From Dendrolimus kikuchii (Eukaryota > Arthropoda > Insecta > Lepidoptera > Lasiocampidae): DNA of 64,000 nt. The translations under genes were made by a program, and so were the position numbers. How positions within the stretch are numbered: position 1 is the first letter of the stretch; every line of letters starts with the position of its first letter. Below the pieces are notes generated by a model. The model saw nothing but the letters and a program-made list of their open reading frames with translations, was not told where the DNA came from and searched no databases. Below, piece after piece: positions 45,915 through 58,009 of the stretch. The stretch lies in assembly GCA_019925095.2 (NCBI GenBank), contig CM034401.1:9087838-9151837 (forward strand), in the 5' to 3' direction.

Positions 45915-47910
45915 TTTAAATGATCTGTAAACAATTAAAATAAAAATGTCATACATGGGCAGCAGATTACAATATAAGGTATTATAGTAAAACAGCATTC
46001 ACTATTACGTATTTTCATTATTACTAATTCATTTTTTTTATACAAACATACAATTTTTGTATAAAAACAAAACCAAGTTTCCGGTTTTCGTAAAACAAGG
46101 AAAACAGTAAAAAATATTATTTATAAAAAAGTAAATAATTAAAAAAAACTTTTCATTTGAATTCTTCTTTATGTCCCAGGAAACATAACCAGTGGTAAAA
46201 ATCTTACCGTTGTCCAGCAATGGGCAAGCAATATGAGGATAGCTAAATAGTTCACGACATAGACGGTTATGTCGCTAACATTCCGGGTTTAAAACAAAGT
46301 TTTAAATTAAAAATTTCACTGCAAAACGAACTCATCAAATCACCGGCAAAAACCCGAAGCAAACTATAAATAGAACTACGCAAAATATTTGACAGCCGCA
46401 GTATTGATATACTAAACAGTAAATTAATAGTTTAATCTATTATAGAGCCTATATATAGGTATATATCTACGTCCAAAAACTTGTTCACAGTCTATATCAT
46501 ATCATTTATATAATAATACACGATGTATTCGTTTTATATAAATTATCTCTGTCCAAAAATGAAGTGTTGTACTCAACAATTTGACATCGCTTTCAATTTA
46601 AAAAATAAATGTTTTGATATAAACAAGAAATCGTATATAGACAGCGGGGTGTTTAATATTACTCGTAGCATTTGCATAAAGCTACATTGCGTGACATAAA
46701 ATATTGTATTTATAGTACTAGTTCTTATAAGTTTATATATAAGTCAATTAAGGGCAAGATGATATATCATAATAATAACAGCTTATAATTGTTCCATGGC
46801 TGTACTTGTCTTTGCATTTTTTTAAGTGAACGAAAAATATACTTAGTACGTTTGACTAAAGCAGATTGACAGATTTCACACATTTTTAAAGTCAGTGCAA
46901 AGTACACATTAAATTTAAAAAAAAACTTACGTTGTTCTAAATTCTGGACCAGGTTTCGAACCCAAATAATTTGAATGATGTTCGTGTTTTAGTCATAAAA
47001 GTATCACTTATAAAATGATAGTGTGTTTGAAATATTTAGTAAATATTCAATTGTTTCAATGAAATAAAAGTTAGAATATATAGTATAAGCATGAGATCCT
47101 TGATATCAAAGGTGATAGAGATGTACCATAACATTTGGAGGAATAAAAAATCAATTAAACTATATCATATCTGTATCATTTTTACTTATTATCTAAGGCT
47201 TAATGGAAGCCGTAAGAAGGTATAAGATTTGTATATTTTTTTCAGATTTGAAAACAATCTTAAATCTGGCCGGTATGTGAATATTCGCTATAAATTTGCA
47301 TATATTTTACTTATACATAACCGTTACTAACTAAGCAGAGAGCGAAATGCTAATGAAGTGCGGTTATCTGAAGCGAAGCTTTTTATTTGTCGGATAACCC
47401 GTAATGTATTTTAAAGATATGTTCACCTTCAAGTTTCGATCTTGTTTCGTATTTCTTTTTACCTACTGCTTTTAATGGCTGTGTGTGCGCAGTTTCTATA
47501 TCATGACATTGACGCTCTGTGGCGTCAGATAACGTGTCTGCTTATTGAACGACCCGTATCTTTTATCTGTATGGATAATAAATTCAACATTTTATAATGT
47601 TGTTCCTGTTTATGTACGAAACTTTATTAATGAGATTGTAAAAATGTATTTGTTTTACAGCAAGAATATTGGAACGAATGTTACATTTTTGTGGAATTTA
47701 GAATTGAAAAGGATAAATTAATTTGGTATTGGAATATGTATTTAGGCTAGAAATTGCGTTTTTTTTTTCTAATTTAGACTCAGTGTGTAATTTCTGGTTA
47801 TTTGCAATATTGCATTATTAGAATATGATAAGGCTGACATAACGAAATCATCACTAAAAGCCTTAAACAAAATTTGGGTACAAAATTATCAATTAATATT
47901 AAAATTATTA
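45915..47910. other. AT-rich sequence, nothing recognised
   Basis: About 2 kb without a gene or named repeat. An acceptor-like TTTGTTTTACAG (ends 47660) and a minus-strand AAC|GTAAGT near 46930 exist, but neither defines an exon. Confidence 0.45.
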
Positions 47911-47914
47911 AGTT

Positions 47915-48218
47915 ATCCGTGTAGGAACGGAGAAAGAATAGAATTTCCTGTGGCCGAGCGGCCTGTCGTAAGAGGCGACAAAACAACCCACAGCCAGGTG
48001 GTATTTGCCCGACTGGATGGCTACCACCCCTGGTCTAGAATATGCCGCCATAACAACCTTGATATGTGTTCCGGCATTAGTGAACAGGTTCCAGTCTCCC
48101 TTAAGAGAGCAGCAGTGCATTTGTAGCACCTTTTGTGTTGCAAATGTTTATAGGCGATGGTAACCGTTTCCCATCAAGTGGGCCATCTACCTGTCTGCTG
48201 TACTCATGCAACAAAAAA
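47915..48218 (+). mobile_element. SINE-like family F1, full-length plus copy
   Basis: Starts ATCCGTGTAGGAACGGAG, passes CCTGTCGTAAGAGGCGAC, ACCACCCCTGGTCTAGAAT, AACAGGTTCCAGTCTCCC, GATGGTAACCGTTTCCCATC and ends CATGCAACAAAAAAAT. The 5' boundary equals that of the minus copies at 45105 and 62131. Minus-strand frames here (47798-48286) are repeat translations. Confidence 0.85.
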
Positions 48219-48219
48219 A

Positions 48220-48900
48220 TAAATAAAGTACAAAATACTCCACATCTCAAAAGCGAGAAACAGATCTTGTTTAAACTAATTTGCATTGTAATTAATTACT
48301 CTACCATCATTTCCTTTCTCTGGATTCTTCACCCAAGTTCTGAAGCCAAAGGGGCAACCCTGTTTCTGGCCTTGAAAGTGAATATCTCGCACCTCAATAA
48401 AATTATCATTTAGTAACTTCGTTATGACTTTAAAGGCATGTCTAAACATGCCCTATAGGTGTGTATAGACTAAAAGCGAGTTATCCCACCAGTCTATTGC
48501 AGCATTAAAATACACTTTACTTCGAAATTTTATTGTAACAATAAGCCACAATGTAAAAACCAAAACAAATTTTTGAAAGAAATGGCTCTGATGTACATAG
48601 ACAGACAGATTGAAAGATTATTTTTAAAGATTCTGTTTTTATTAAAATGACTAGTAGACTTGAACATGGTAGAGCCTTACTGGATTCATTACCTTGATTA
48701 CAGTTCTTAATAACGGTGTCAAATGGTTAACCTTGTGCTAATTATATACACAACATATATTATACTTATATACACACCAAGATAGGTGGAATAAGCAGTA
48801 CCATGTGAACAAATATAAGACTATCGAGGCCCCGAAGAGCATCGGGGATGAACAGGCGACAAATAATAATAAAAAACCTTGAGCTAATCAAGTTTTGTAC
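48220..48900. other. AT-rich sequence, nothing recognised
   Basis: A 92-codon plus frame (48135-48413) starts in the F1 repeat and is not a gene. A short GC-rich patch at 48827-48860 is unclassified. Confidence 0.45.
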
Positions 48901-48905
48901 AGTGA

Positions 48906-49125
48906 GTGGTGTTCCGGTGTCCCACTTTCCCCTCTCCTCATCATCCCTTTTATCTCATTACCTACATTCTATCCCTCCTATCTAATCCCAACTTTTCCAA
49001 GCTAAAGGCAGACAATGCGTTGGCATCGCCCCCGGTATTGCAAACGTCTATTGGCGATGGTAAACACTTTCCATCAAGTGAACCACCTGCTTGTTTGCCG
49101 CTTTAGGCAATAAAAAAACCATTAA
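48906..49125 (+). mobile_element. SINE-like family F2, plus copy with A-rich end
   Basis: GTGTTCCGGTGTCCCACTTT, a C/T-rich block, GACAATGCGTTGGCATCGCC, CCCGGTATTGCAAACG, GGCGATGGTAAACACTTTCC and GCAATAAAAAAACC. Its last 90 bp are related to family F1, which shows F1 and F2 share a 3' end, as SINEs mobilised by the same LINE do. Confidence 0.7.
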
Positions 49126-49129
49126 AAAA

Positions 49130-50760
49130 TGAAAATAAATCATCTTGTTAATGACTGAATTAAAACAATATAAATTTTATTACGAAATAAAATTTATAAC
49201 GTGCTAAATGTAAAATAGCAATCGGTTACTAGGCTGAAAATATCGTGTGAAACAGTACGAAGAAATCTTGGAATCTTTATCCGAATGGACATTGGGCATT
49301 GGGCAGCAATGAGGCAATGCCGCGAAATATTTCCTAAGATACATCGGCACGAGTGCGATGTGCCGATATCTTGGTGCGCGCCAGTTCGAATCGTCTATCG
49401 AGTCTATGATCGGCTCCAAGGAGGGGTCACGCGCGTTAAACGTAAATCAACATATCTCGCGACGGGAGATCTAGCCGAGCATGCGCCGCCCAACAAAAAC
49501 TGAATTTTATGGCCGTAACATTACACCTGGGAAAAAAGTAAATAAATTGATCGGGATCTAGTGAACGACTCGGAGCTCGAACGGCCATCTTACAACAGAC
49601 GCCTGACTAGCTTTCATCGGTTTAAATATTCCCCAACACCTTTTCAACTTTATTACTCGATCTCCACAGTAACAAATTTCTTATTCTTAATTAGCCAGTA
49701 AAAACTCAAGCACTCATTATAGATAGCTCTATAAAATTAACTTACTAATTTTGGTACCAATCTTTAAAATACGTCGGATCTGTAGTCACATTCATAAAGC
49801 TTCGGGTTTTAGAAGAAAACTTATAGAGTCATAGTTCATGTTTGAGCGTAGTTTTAGTTTCTTGTTTTTCGGCAAGAATTTATTGTTTTTATGTATTTCT
49901 AGTTGCAGCACTCCGTCGTATGACGTTAATCAGATACCTATAATTTAGATTAGACTGAGGCGAAAGATATTCTGTGTAGATCTGCCTAGCTTTTGTTTGT
50001 TTAAATACAATTTTAAAGAATATTTAAGAATACTTGACAGTGGTTACATACTCAAACCCTGCAAAAAAGAAGAAGTATTTAAGCCGCAACAAAAAATAGT
50101 TAATTTTACGGCGTTCACAATTTTAAACGTAAAACTTCACTTTGTCTCAACGAGATTGTCCAAGTTCTATACATCTTAATTTTATGTCTAAGTTGTCAGA
50201 AGCAAAGATTATATGCATTGTGATTATGGGACATGTTTTTTTGAAATAAAAAACATATATTTAAAAAAAAATATTAAGAAAGTAATTTACGTATTCATCA
50301 TGAAAACTCTCGCGTTCTTGCACTATATACACACTACACGGAAAGCGTCATCTTGTACAACTGAAATATATTATACTGTAACTATGAAACGCTGATTTGC
50401 TATACGAAACAAGGTCTAATCAACTGGTAATTAAGACTTATATTTCCTTAAAAGACAGCTGTATTCTATGGAATGTCTAGCAAGTGTCGTCGCACTAGTC
50501 GCAAGTTGAAGCCCAATCGAAAGAGGTGATCTGTATCTTTTGCAATTGATTCTTATCGTGACAGTTTTACGCGTCATGTCGCGGTCTCACTCTCAGTAAG
50601 TCGCACGCATAAGCTTATGTTCAATTCACTTAACAGAATCCATGTTTTTATTTCCAATAAAAACCTTATACCCAATACCCTGATACTATAGGAGAATTTA
50701 AAAACTATAGGCAAACAGTAAAATTAAATTGTCAATTGTCAAAATATATTCGAAAGTTTT
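49130..50760. other. AT-rich sequence with one GC-rich islet
   Basis: The islet at 49280-49500 is listed separately. Otherwise there is no gene or repeat that I recognise. Confidence 0.45.
49280..49502. other. GC-richer islet with open frame, unknown
   Basis: Well-bounded segment of balanced composition with a 72-codon plus frame (49285-49503) reading RQCREIFPKIHRHECDVPIS and QGGVTRVKRKSTYLATGDLA. I do not recognise a family. There is no pyrimidine-rich acceptor or strong donor at the edges. It may be a retro-element fragment, a regulatory islet or an exon of an unknown gene. Confidence 0.25.
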
Positions 50761-50766
50761 TACCCT

Positions 50767-50928
50767 TATATCGTTGGCGTCAGTGCAGGACCTTGTAAGT
50801 ACATTTTTGGTGACCTTATTTTTATCGTCAAAATTACATGTACCTTATATATATATCACAATTTTGACGATAAAAATATTGTCACCAAAAATATACTTAG
50901 AAGTTCCTACATTGACGCTGACGATATA
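50767..50928. mobile_element. 162-bp foldback element
   Basis: Two 69-bp arms (50767-50835 and 50860-50928) are reverse complements with about 11 mismatches, around a 24-nt loop. The innermost 18 bp pair exactly (TTTTTATCGTCAAAATT and its complement), as does ATTTTTGGTGAC. The outer ends are TATATCGTTGGCGTCA against TATATCGTCAGCGTCA. A tiny MITE, or a transcript that would fold into a long hairpin. The frame at 50729-50947 runs through it and is not a gene. Confidence 0.85.
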
Positions 50929-50934
50929 TTTTTC

Positions 50935-52310
50935 CATTATAAAATAATATCTAACAAGTTATTGTAGTATTTTACATACGACTTAAATTATACATACATA
51001 CATACCACTACCGATTATCAGCAAGTTGGTCCACAAAAAATTCTCTTCAGATGTTTCACTTCCTTCAAGGTTGTTTGAGACTAAAGGCATTCTGTTCCCA
51101 GTATAAAACATATAATTTTCTCCTTGCCAAATTATAATCCGTTTACCCTTTCAGAGGAGAAAAATTAAATTTTTTTTTATTAAAGCTTTCGCATTAAGAA
51201 TATGACAACAAAAAAATTAATATACTTTATATTGCTCCCAAAACGATATCCGTTGGGATCTTTTCTAAAAACAAATGACAATTCAATTTCTTAGAAGAAG
51301 TTTCTTGAGACTGGAAGTAACTCTCTCTCTCAAAAAAATATTTTGATTTTAGGATAATATTTATAAATGTGGAAACATTTATAGCATTTATAAAGATGAT
51401 CGCAATTCGTGCAGCTCCATTGTGAATAACTTACTACAATTCTATCTCATTTTCAATTTGGCGCATTTAAGTTAAGTACACTTGATTTTTTTGTCAGAAA
51501 TAAGCACTGTCAAATAATATGTATACCTACGTATAGTTAGAACATCACATAAAGCTGATTGAAATAATTTGATTTTATTAAAGTTTGTTATAAAACTTTA
51601 TTCACTTTACATAACCTTAGGTAAAACTTAATAGTTTTAGAAACTGGTCAGAGTATTCTTTTTCCATGGTAAAATGAATAACTACTAATAGTAACTGTCT
51701 AAAACATTGGTTTGGACACAATTTCAACTTGCTGATAAGTGGTTACGGTCACCCAAGGACATCTGTATCACCAAAGGATATGTTGCCTACTTTGTCTGAA
51801 TTTTAAATGTTTGTGTCGAAAACTCCTGGAACTCCCGAGACTCTTGAAACTCTTGACAAAATCGGACTATAGTTTATCTACTGATTCCACATGTATGGCA
51901 TGAAGGATCCAGCACACGTAGTACAGTAATACAGTCATTACCGTCCATAGTTTAAATTATGTTAATAGATATAAAGTCAAAATACACACATCCATGACAT
52001 TTAAGTAAGTTTATTTTTATCATCGTCATTCGCACCCTGTCAACGACTTGTCAAAGCAGTTCATGTTTTGGCTTAACAGAACTTCAATTTGAATAACAAA
52101 TGATTTGCCCGGAGTTATCAAGCAATCGTTTTCTACATACCATGCAATTTTACGCTCTTTGAATAATAAATAAGTGTTATTAACTGATTAATATTTTAAA
52201 TTAACTGAATTCGATTTATGATAATGCATTTAATTTTTGTATTTAACTGTACGAAGTTGATTGTCATAGCGTTAACGGGTTTATGATGAAATGTAATTAA
52301 TGATTTATAA
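50935..52310. other. AT-rich sequence with a weak F2-like fragment
   Basis: The stretch 51725-51800 (AAGTGGTTACGGTCACCCAA) looks like an old minus copy of the F1/F2 3' end. Nothing else recognised. Confidence 0.4.
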
Positions 52311-52312
52311 AT

Positions 52313-52520
52313 TAGCTAGCGGGCCCAGCCGACGTTGTCGTGTCCTAAAGCAAAAAAAAAACCATTTGCAGCGCCACCTACAGGATCCAATTGTAAATCT
52401 AAACCATCCCGAGATCTACTTGAACACACACAAAAAAAAACATCAAAATCGGTCCAACCGTTTAGAAGGAGTTCAGTGACATACACACCAACAGAAGAAT
52501 TTTATATACAAAGATTTTAT
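52313..52520 (+). mobile_element. TAGCGG-family repeat
   Basis: CTAGCGGGCCCAGCCGACG, TTGTCGTGTCC, 'AGCGCCACCTACAGGATCC', 'AAATCGGTCCAACCGTTTAG' and 'GAAGAATTTTATATACAAAG'. A compact single-ended copy like 9456-9750. The 98-codon frame 52335-52631 starts within it. Confidence 0.75.
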
Positions 52521-52524
52521 ATTT

Positions 52525-54405
52525 TGTCAAAGTATTGGAACGTTCTGTTTCGTGTCTTTCATTACACTCTGCTTCTGTTATATGATCCATGGACGACAAC
52601 AGATATTCTTCTTCAACGATGTCATCATTAATTCAATCTATTAATTACCACTCTTTATGTTAGATAGTAGATTTTCATGCCTCTTCGTCTACATATCCAT
52701 ACCATATTAACGTTGTTCCTCTTATTTTATCAGTCACAAGTGCATCATTTAAAAATTGCCTTACCTAATCGCTTGTATGTTTTTCACTTGGTCTATTTTG
52801 ATAATACCAAACATTGACCATAGCATCCTTCTTTCAGCTGAAAGAATACTATTATGGTGTATTTCTATAGTATAGATTTATAAGTACTTTACTAAGTCTA
52901 AATTTATAAACAAATTAAATTCATATGATATTATAAGTGTTATAAATGTATTACTTGTTGCTCTGGATACCTACTTGTCTCCACTTTAAACATTTTAATA
53001 TGATTTCATTTTCTATTACACTTCCCTATATAATCGTCGCTAGTTGAAATTAATTCTAGATTTTAAAAGTTTCGGGTACAAAAGAGTAACACAAAACTTT
53101 AAATTTAATAGGCTAGACTAGTAATTCATAATCAAAAGTGTCTTCGGTTCTCGGCATATGGCGATGAGGTTTACCAGAGTAGTAAGTACCATGTAAATTC
53201 AGGTAGGCTCCCAAGAGACAATCGCTACCCTGCTGCTATCTAAACGAAAGGTAGGGTGTCATTGGCGTATAATTTGCTTAAACATATAGGTGAGCTTAAC
53301 TTTCATGAAATTACTTAAAGTTTAAAGGATGCTTCGACCGAGCCTCTTTCAACGGGCTTGAGAAATGTGGTTATTTAGATATTAAGGTAAATTGCCGATT
53401 GGTGCGTTGAAAGCATCGGAAGATATAATGCTTTACGCATACATCCTCGCAATCTCTGACTGTGAGCCCAGTGATAGCGCTAATGAACCCATGTTGCTGT
53501 CACAGAAGTGGCACGGCTTGAACGATGTTACGGCCATTAGGGGGAAATTCAAGGCCAACTGAGGGCGGACAGCTAACCGTAATTATCTAAAACAAACTCA
53601 ACCGAAAGCCGGTTAAATTGCGACCGTCGTTGTGATGATAAGAAAAGATTGCTCTCTCTTGCATGAAGCAAGAAGATTGAGCACTTGCACATTGTTTTGT
53701 TTTAAACTTAGAACAGTCCACCAAGCGTCATCAAAACTGACAAACCTTCGAAGTGTTAAAACTGGAGTGAAAAGTGTTTCCAAGTAGAATTTTCACAGTT
53801 TTGGTATTTAACTTTAAACCTTAAAATTTGTCTAACCAATAAAAATAGCAAACATCAAAAATTGTTTTTTCCAAAAACGAAATTTAGAAAGTGTGCATAT
53901 TCTTACGACATTAGGAAATTATATCAAAATAACAATTGAATTATAGAGGAACACAGAAACATCGCTATTCGCTATTCTAACGATATCCCATACACCTGTA
54001 TGAATTTGATTTTCTTCGACCTTCAGCTATTTTATATTTGTGGTACGAGAGTTTTAAAAATTTCGTCTTTAGTCATTTTTCTACATAATTTTATAGCAAT
54101 CTATAAAGCATTTTTTTTTTCAAATTTTACCTATATATTTATAAGACCAAGATTCTCTAATTAAAATGGCCGTGACAAGACAGACAAACGAACTGGACAA
54201 AATTATAGGGATCCATTTTTGCAATTTGAGTATGAAAACGAAAATAGAATGGCAATTTAAACAGTTTTGAAACTTATTAGAGACAAACTTACAAAGAGAT
54301 TGAAAAAAAAACGGTCATACATAAACAAACATCGTATTAATAGTAGTTTTTACTTAAAGTTTCTTACATTTATTTGGAGATCACAGATAGACATTTAAAT
54401 TTTAT
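52525..54405. other. Mixed sequence with one GC-richer islet
   Basis: The islet at 53330-53640 has balanced composition and no repeat signature. No long open frame crosses it. Candidate conserved non-coding sequence only. Elsewhere nothing recognised. Confidence 0.4.
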
Positions 54406-54410
54406 TAATA

Positions 54411-54572
54411 TACTAGCGGGCGCAACAGACGTTGGCCTGCCCTAAAAAAAATTAGAACACAATTGAACCACCACCTACTGGGTCTAATTGTGAATCTAAA
54501 CCATCCCGGGATCCACTTTAACATACGAGTATACAGAATATTTCATTTAAGAATTTTATATATTAAGAAGAA
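54411..54572 (+). mobile_element. TAGCGG-family repeat, short copy
   Basis: CTAGCGGGCGCAACAGACG, TTGGCCTGCCC, 'CTACTGGGTCTAATTGTGAA', 'AAACCATCCCGGGATCCAC' and 'GAATTTTATATATTAAGAAG'. The 'AATCGGTCCAGC' block is deleted. Confidence 0.72.
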
Positions 54573-54574
54573 GA

Positions 54575-55625
54575 ACCATAGATATGTAATCGCTCGAAAT
54601 ATAATAAGTGTCATGTATGGATAAACATAGAATAGGTATTTTATAGCAAGCAGCTGGATACATGATAGTGGCAACATACTAGACGCACTACAATGTAATG
54701 TTCTTATGTGAATCATTGCCGGTCAGTAAATCAATATGCATAAATATTATGTAGGTACATGCATTACAATTTACAACGATCTTGATGTATACCGATAACT
54801 TGAAGTCTTGGATCGCGTCCCGATAGGCCTTCTCAGTCTGATCTGTGGACCGTTAGATTGATTTATTACCATTAAAATGGTTGCATGTACACTCAGTGGG
54901 TTTCCACGGAAAAAATCTTAGAGTCATTTTACGAAGCAATTGTTATTGCAAAGATTAATTTCTTCTTCTTTTATAGTTATGCTGACTCTAGATAACGTAT
55001 ATTCACCATATTCAAATAATCCTCGATGTATATATTGGATAGCATGTTTTAAATTGTGTGATTTATATTATATGTTGCTACTCAAGAGCAAATAAATACA
55101 ATAATTATATCGTATAAAACCATTATAATTTAAAATAACTTTTTACTGGAAATATTGGAGTTATACCTAATCAGTTAAAATGTCGTAAGATCGCAGGAGG
55201 GCCGTTCGTTAGCCTAAATTTCTTCGAACAGGAATCGCAGCAGTAGCGGCCCTCGCGCCTCGTGGCCAGTCGGAGACAACGATCTTTGTCCCATTGTCTT
55301 TCACGGGCCTCGGTGTTCAACAACCCACTTAGCGGTTTAAGACTAAAAAATAAACCGTTACAAAGTTCTTTTTATAAAATTTAATCTATTGTCTTTATTA
55401 GTGTCATGTTAAGTTTTGCCACAAAACTGTAATTCTTTTTATTGTATCTACAGGGTAACATAGATACTATATGTTACATCGTAAACGTCATTGTCTCTTA
55501 TCAACAATAATAATCGAAGTAGGAGTTTTTGGTAGGAAAACGGAGTGGTTTTTTGCTGTACAGTTTTATTTTTAGGAAACTTATTACGGTTTAAAAGTGA
55601 ACATATATATATATTTGTACGAGAG
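54575..55625. other. Mixed sequence, partner of the 6.9-kb repeat
   Basis: The segment 55005-55068 matches 6893-6955. A GC-richer patch at 55195-55325 (GCGGCCCTCGCGCCTCGTGG) is unclassified. No gene recognised. Confidence 0.4.
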
Positions 55626-55629
55626 ATTA

Positions 55630-55790
55630 CAGGAGTCTGTTTTTCCTGACAAATACAATATAGGAGTTTTCAAGCCATGAGTGAATGTTCTAAAAAGCCT
55701 GCTTCATCCTAGACCGTGTTATCACTCTATATCAGTGGTCAAACGCGAAACTATAAGAACATAAATAATATTTTAGCTAAAAGCGATATC
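55630..55790 (+). repeat. Dispersed repeat R7, copy 1
   Basis: GAGTCTGTTTTTCCTGACAA, ATACAATATAGGAGTTTT, and GTGGTCAAACGCGAAACTAT match 57668-57805 in order. 'TCATC...GGTCAAACGCG..CCTAT' is a motif of a moth non-LTR 3' end. Confidence 0.55.
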
Positions 55791-55794
55791 ACAC

Positions 55795-56580
55795 GGTACA
55801 ACCAAAATTGAATGAATTTCGTTGTAAGGCGCATAACTAAAAGGATTTTGCACGTCATAGTTTAAAAATTAAAGAGCGACAGAGTTTATTAAAATGCTGT
55901 GTAGGTGCATTTTAAATACACATTCCTGACAAATTTCATCTATATAGCTTTAGAAGTTCGATGGTTAGAGCTACGGAATGGAAGTGACGATTTCACAAAC
56001 GATCCATTTTTGTCAAAAAGACTATGGGACCCTACAAATGAACTAAAAGCTTCGACGTGGTAAACAGGCAGGTTCCTTCGGCGTGATTTATCGGCTTGAG
56101 TAAAATTTTCATAGATAAGACTTTCTTTAAAGACACTTTGCAAATCAAGCTTCTTATTAAGTAAATGAAAAGGTTTAAATATGAACAAATTTCTGCATAC
56201 AATTTACCAGATTTACACCAAAAATATTAAAGAATTTCAATAATAATAAGTATTCGTGCAACTATGTATGTGCTATCAGTGCAACCATCACGACCCAAGT
56301 ATAGTAATGTGGGAGATTATCATGAAGCGGTATGGAGGTTCATTATTATAATATTCACAATAAATATACGAAGCTAGTCTTGGTATATATATATTATATA
56401 ATTTGGGAAACTATATTGTACAGAATCAGCAATGCAATCTAATAAGTTGACGTTAATAGTATACTAAGAATTGTAATCCGACAATATAACAATTAAAAAT
56501 AATAGATAAGTATAAAAATCTAATAAACCAGTATTCCCGATACTCAGACCATACATATTTATCTGACATAATATTATGTG
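55795..56580. other. AT-rich sequence, nothing recognised
   Basis: No gene or repeat recognised. The 82-codon minus frame 55940-56188 has no motif. Confidence 0.45.
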
Positions 56581-56591
56581 ATGGTCTAAAG

Positions 56592-57253
56592 CAGGGATTC
56601 CCAAAATGGTCGATATTAACCCCCCGGGGTCAAAATCGGTTTCCCAGAGATCGAAATCGAAACGATAATTGATTTTGGGGGTCGATGAGGTCTAAAAATC
56701 GACCCTTATTAATTAACACAAGTTCTTATTTGAAACTTTCAAGATACTGTATAAATTGTGTTACATGTACCAACTTATTATAAGAATGACTGAATGAATG
56801 AATATTTTAGTAGGAAGTATCGTTGTTGTACTTAAAACTCAACAAGTCGATAAGCATGGACAAGTTCGTGCAAGATAATGAAGCTAGATTAGTAAAAAGT
56901 TACCAGGTTCATCCATCACACCGAAATTTTATTTTTTTATTTTTACTTTGCGATTTTAGTGTTTTTTTTTTTTTAATTATACCTACTTGAGTATTGTTAT
57001 GTAATTTGTATTAATAATTACTAATTATGCTTAATATTTACTTAATTTTATAACTATTTATTTTGTTAAATTTTGATGAGAAAATGATATCAAGTTATTC
57101 ACTTAACCAACCGCAACGTTTTTAAATTGGTAAGTATTTTGTACCAATACGAAAAAACCTACAGATTTTTAAAGTAATTTGGCTAAGGGAGTCTAAGGTA
57201 TTAGTTAATTTTAGAAAAGGGGTCTCTTGCCCAAAATAGTTTGGGAATCCCTG
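56592..57253. mobile_element. hAT-type MITE with 8-bp target duplication
   Basis: The left end CAGGGATTCCCAAAATGG and the right end (minus strand CAGGGATTCCCAAACTATTT) form terminal inverted repeats of the CAGGG(A/G)TTCCCAAA type typical of hAT elements. Flanking octamers GTCTAAAG (56584-56591) and GTATAGAG (57254-57261) differ at two sites, and each is one change from GTCTAGAG, which is the sequence at this position in family F1. Internally a short sub-terminal inverted pattern of TCGAC/GTCGAT words is seen and no transposase. A 662-bp non-autonomous element. Confidence 0.85.
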
Positions 57254-57390
57254 GTATAGAGTACGCCACCATAACAACCTTGAGTTGTGTTCCGGCATTA
57301 GTAGCCAGGTTACAGTCTCTTTAGTGTCATGAATGTCCAAAGGCCATGGTAACCGCTTTCCGTCTGCTAAACTCATGCACTAAAAAAAAA
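57254..57390 (+). mobile_element. SINE-like family F1, copy interrupted by the hAT element
   Basis: Directly after the hAT right end: GTATAGAGTACGCCACC, AACCTTGAGTTGTGTTCCGG, GCCAGGTTACAGTCTC, CATGGTAACCGCTTTCC and CACTAAAAAAAAA. About 40 bp of internal F1 sequence is deleted. The part of F1 that should precede GTCTAGAG is not recognisable left of 56584, so the copy was either already truncated or decayed there. Confidence 0.75.
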
Positions 57391-57394
57391 TGTG

Positions 57395-57578
57395 ATTTAG
57401 AAGGCGTACATTGAAAATCACTGCCGTGTAGGACTACGTTTCAGCACAGCAAAATGCTGAGTTCCAACTTCATTTCTAAAATTGCCGGATAATATTTTTA
57501 TACACTTTTTCTAATCTGTTTGTTTTGTGTGTGTCGGACTTGGCAATAAATATTCTCTTTCTTCTTTCCTTCTATATA
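57395..57578 (+). repeat. Dispersed repeat R3, copy 3
   Basis: GTACATTGAAAATCACTGCC, TTTCAGCACAGCAAAATGC, GAGTTCCAACTTCATTTC and a TCTTTCTTCTTTCCTTC tail, matching 6270-6425. Confidence 0.6.
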
Positions 57579-57667
57579 TGTCTATTCAATTTTATTTTTG
57601 TTTATTCAGTTTTTTTTTAATAAACTGAATTGAATTGATATTATGCCGTATTTTTTTTTAATTTATT

Positions 57668-57805
57668 TATTATCAGAAAGGCAGAAGTCTGTATTTCCTG
57701 ACAAATACAATCTAGGAATTTTTATGTCACTAGTGATTAGATATCTTGCTCAACATCAGGTGAGACAGTAGTCAAACGCGAACCTATCATAAAAAATGTA
57801 TAATA
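57668..57805 (+). repeat. Dispersed repeat R7, copy 2
   Basis: AAGTCTGTATTTCCTGACAA, ATACAATCTAGGAATTTTTA, ATCTTGCTCAACATCAGGTG and GTAGTCAAACGCGAACCTAT, closer to the moth consensus than copy 1. Confidence 0.6.
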
Positions 57806-58009
57806 CATACATACATCTGAATTTCAAGTATCCATGATGACAATAAAAAATAGTTATGAATGCTAATAGAAAACCACATCACAGATAGAACCAAGGTACT
57901 TCGAATAAAACGCTCATTTAACTTTGTAAGTAATAACTACATAGAAATGTTGCGATAATAAATGGCATTGCTTACAGTTTACAAATGGGGCGTTCAGCAA
58001 ACGGATCTA

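Noticed and set aside
46945..46960. B-box-like GGTTCGAAACC on the minus strand
   Set aside because: No A box at a suitable distance; single 11-mer match in 64 kb is not evidence.
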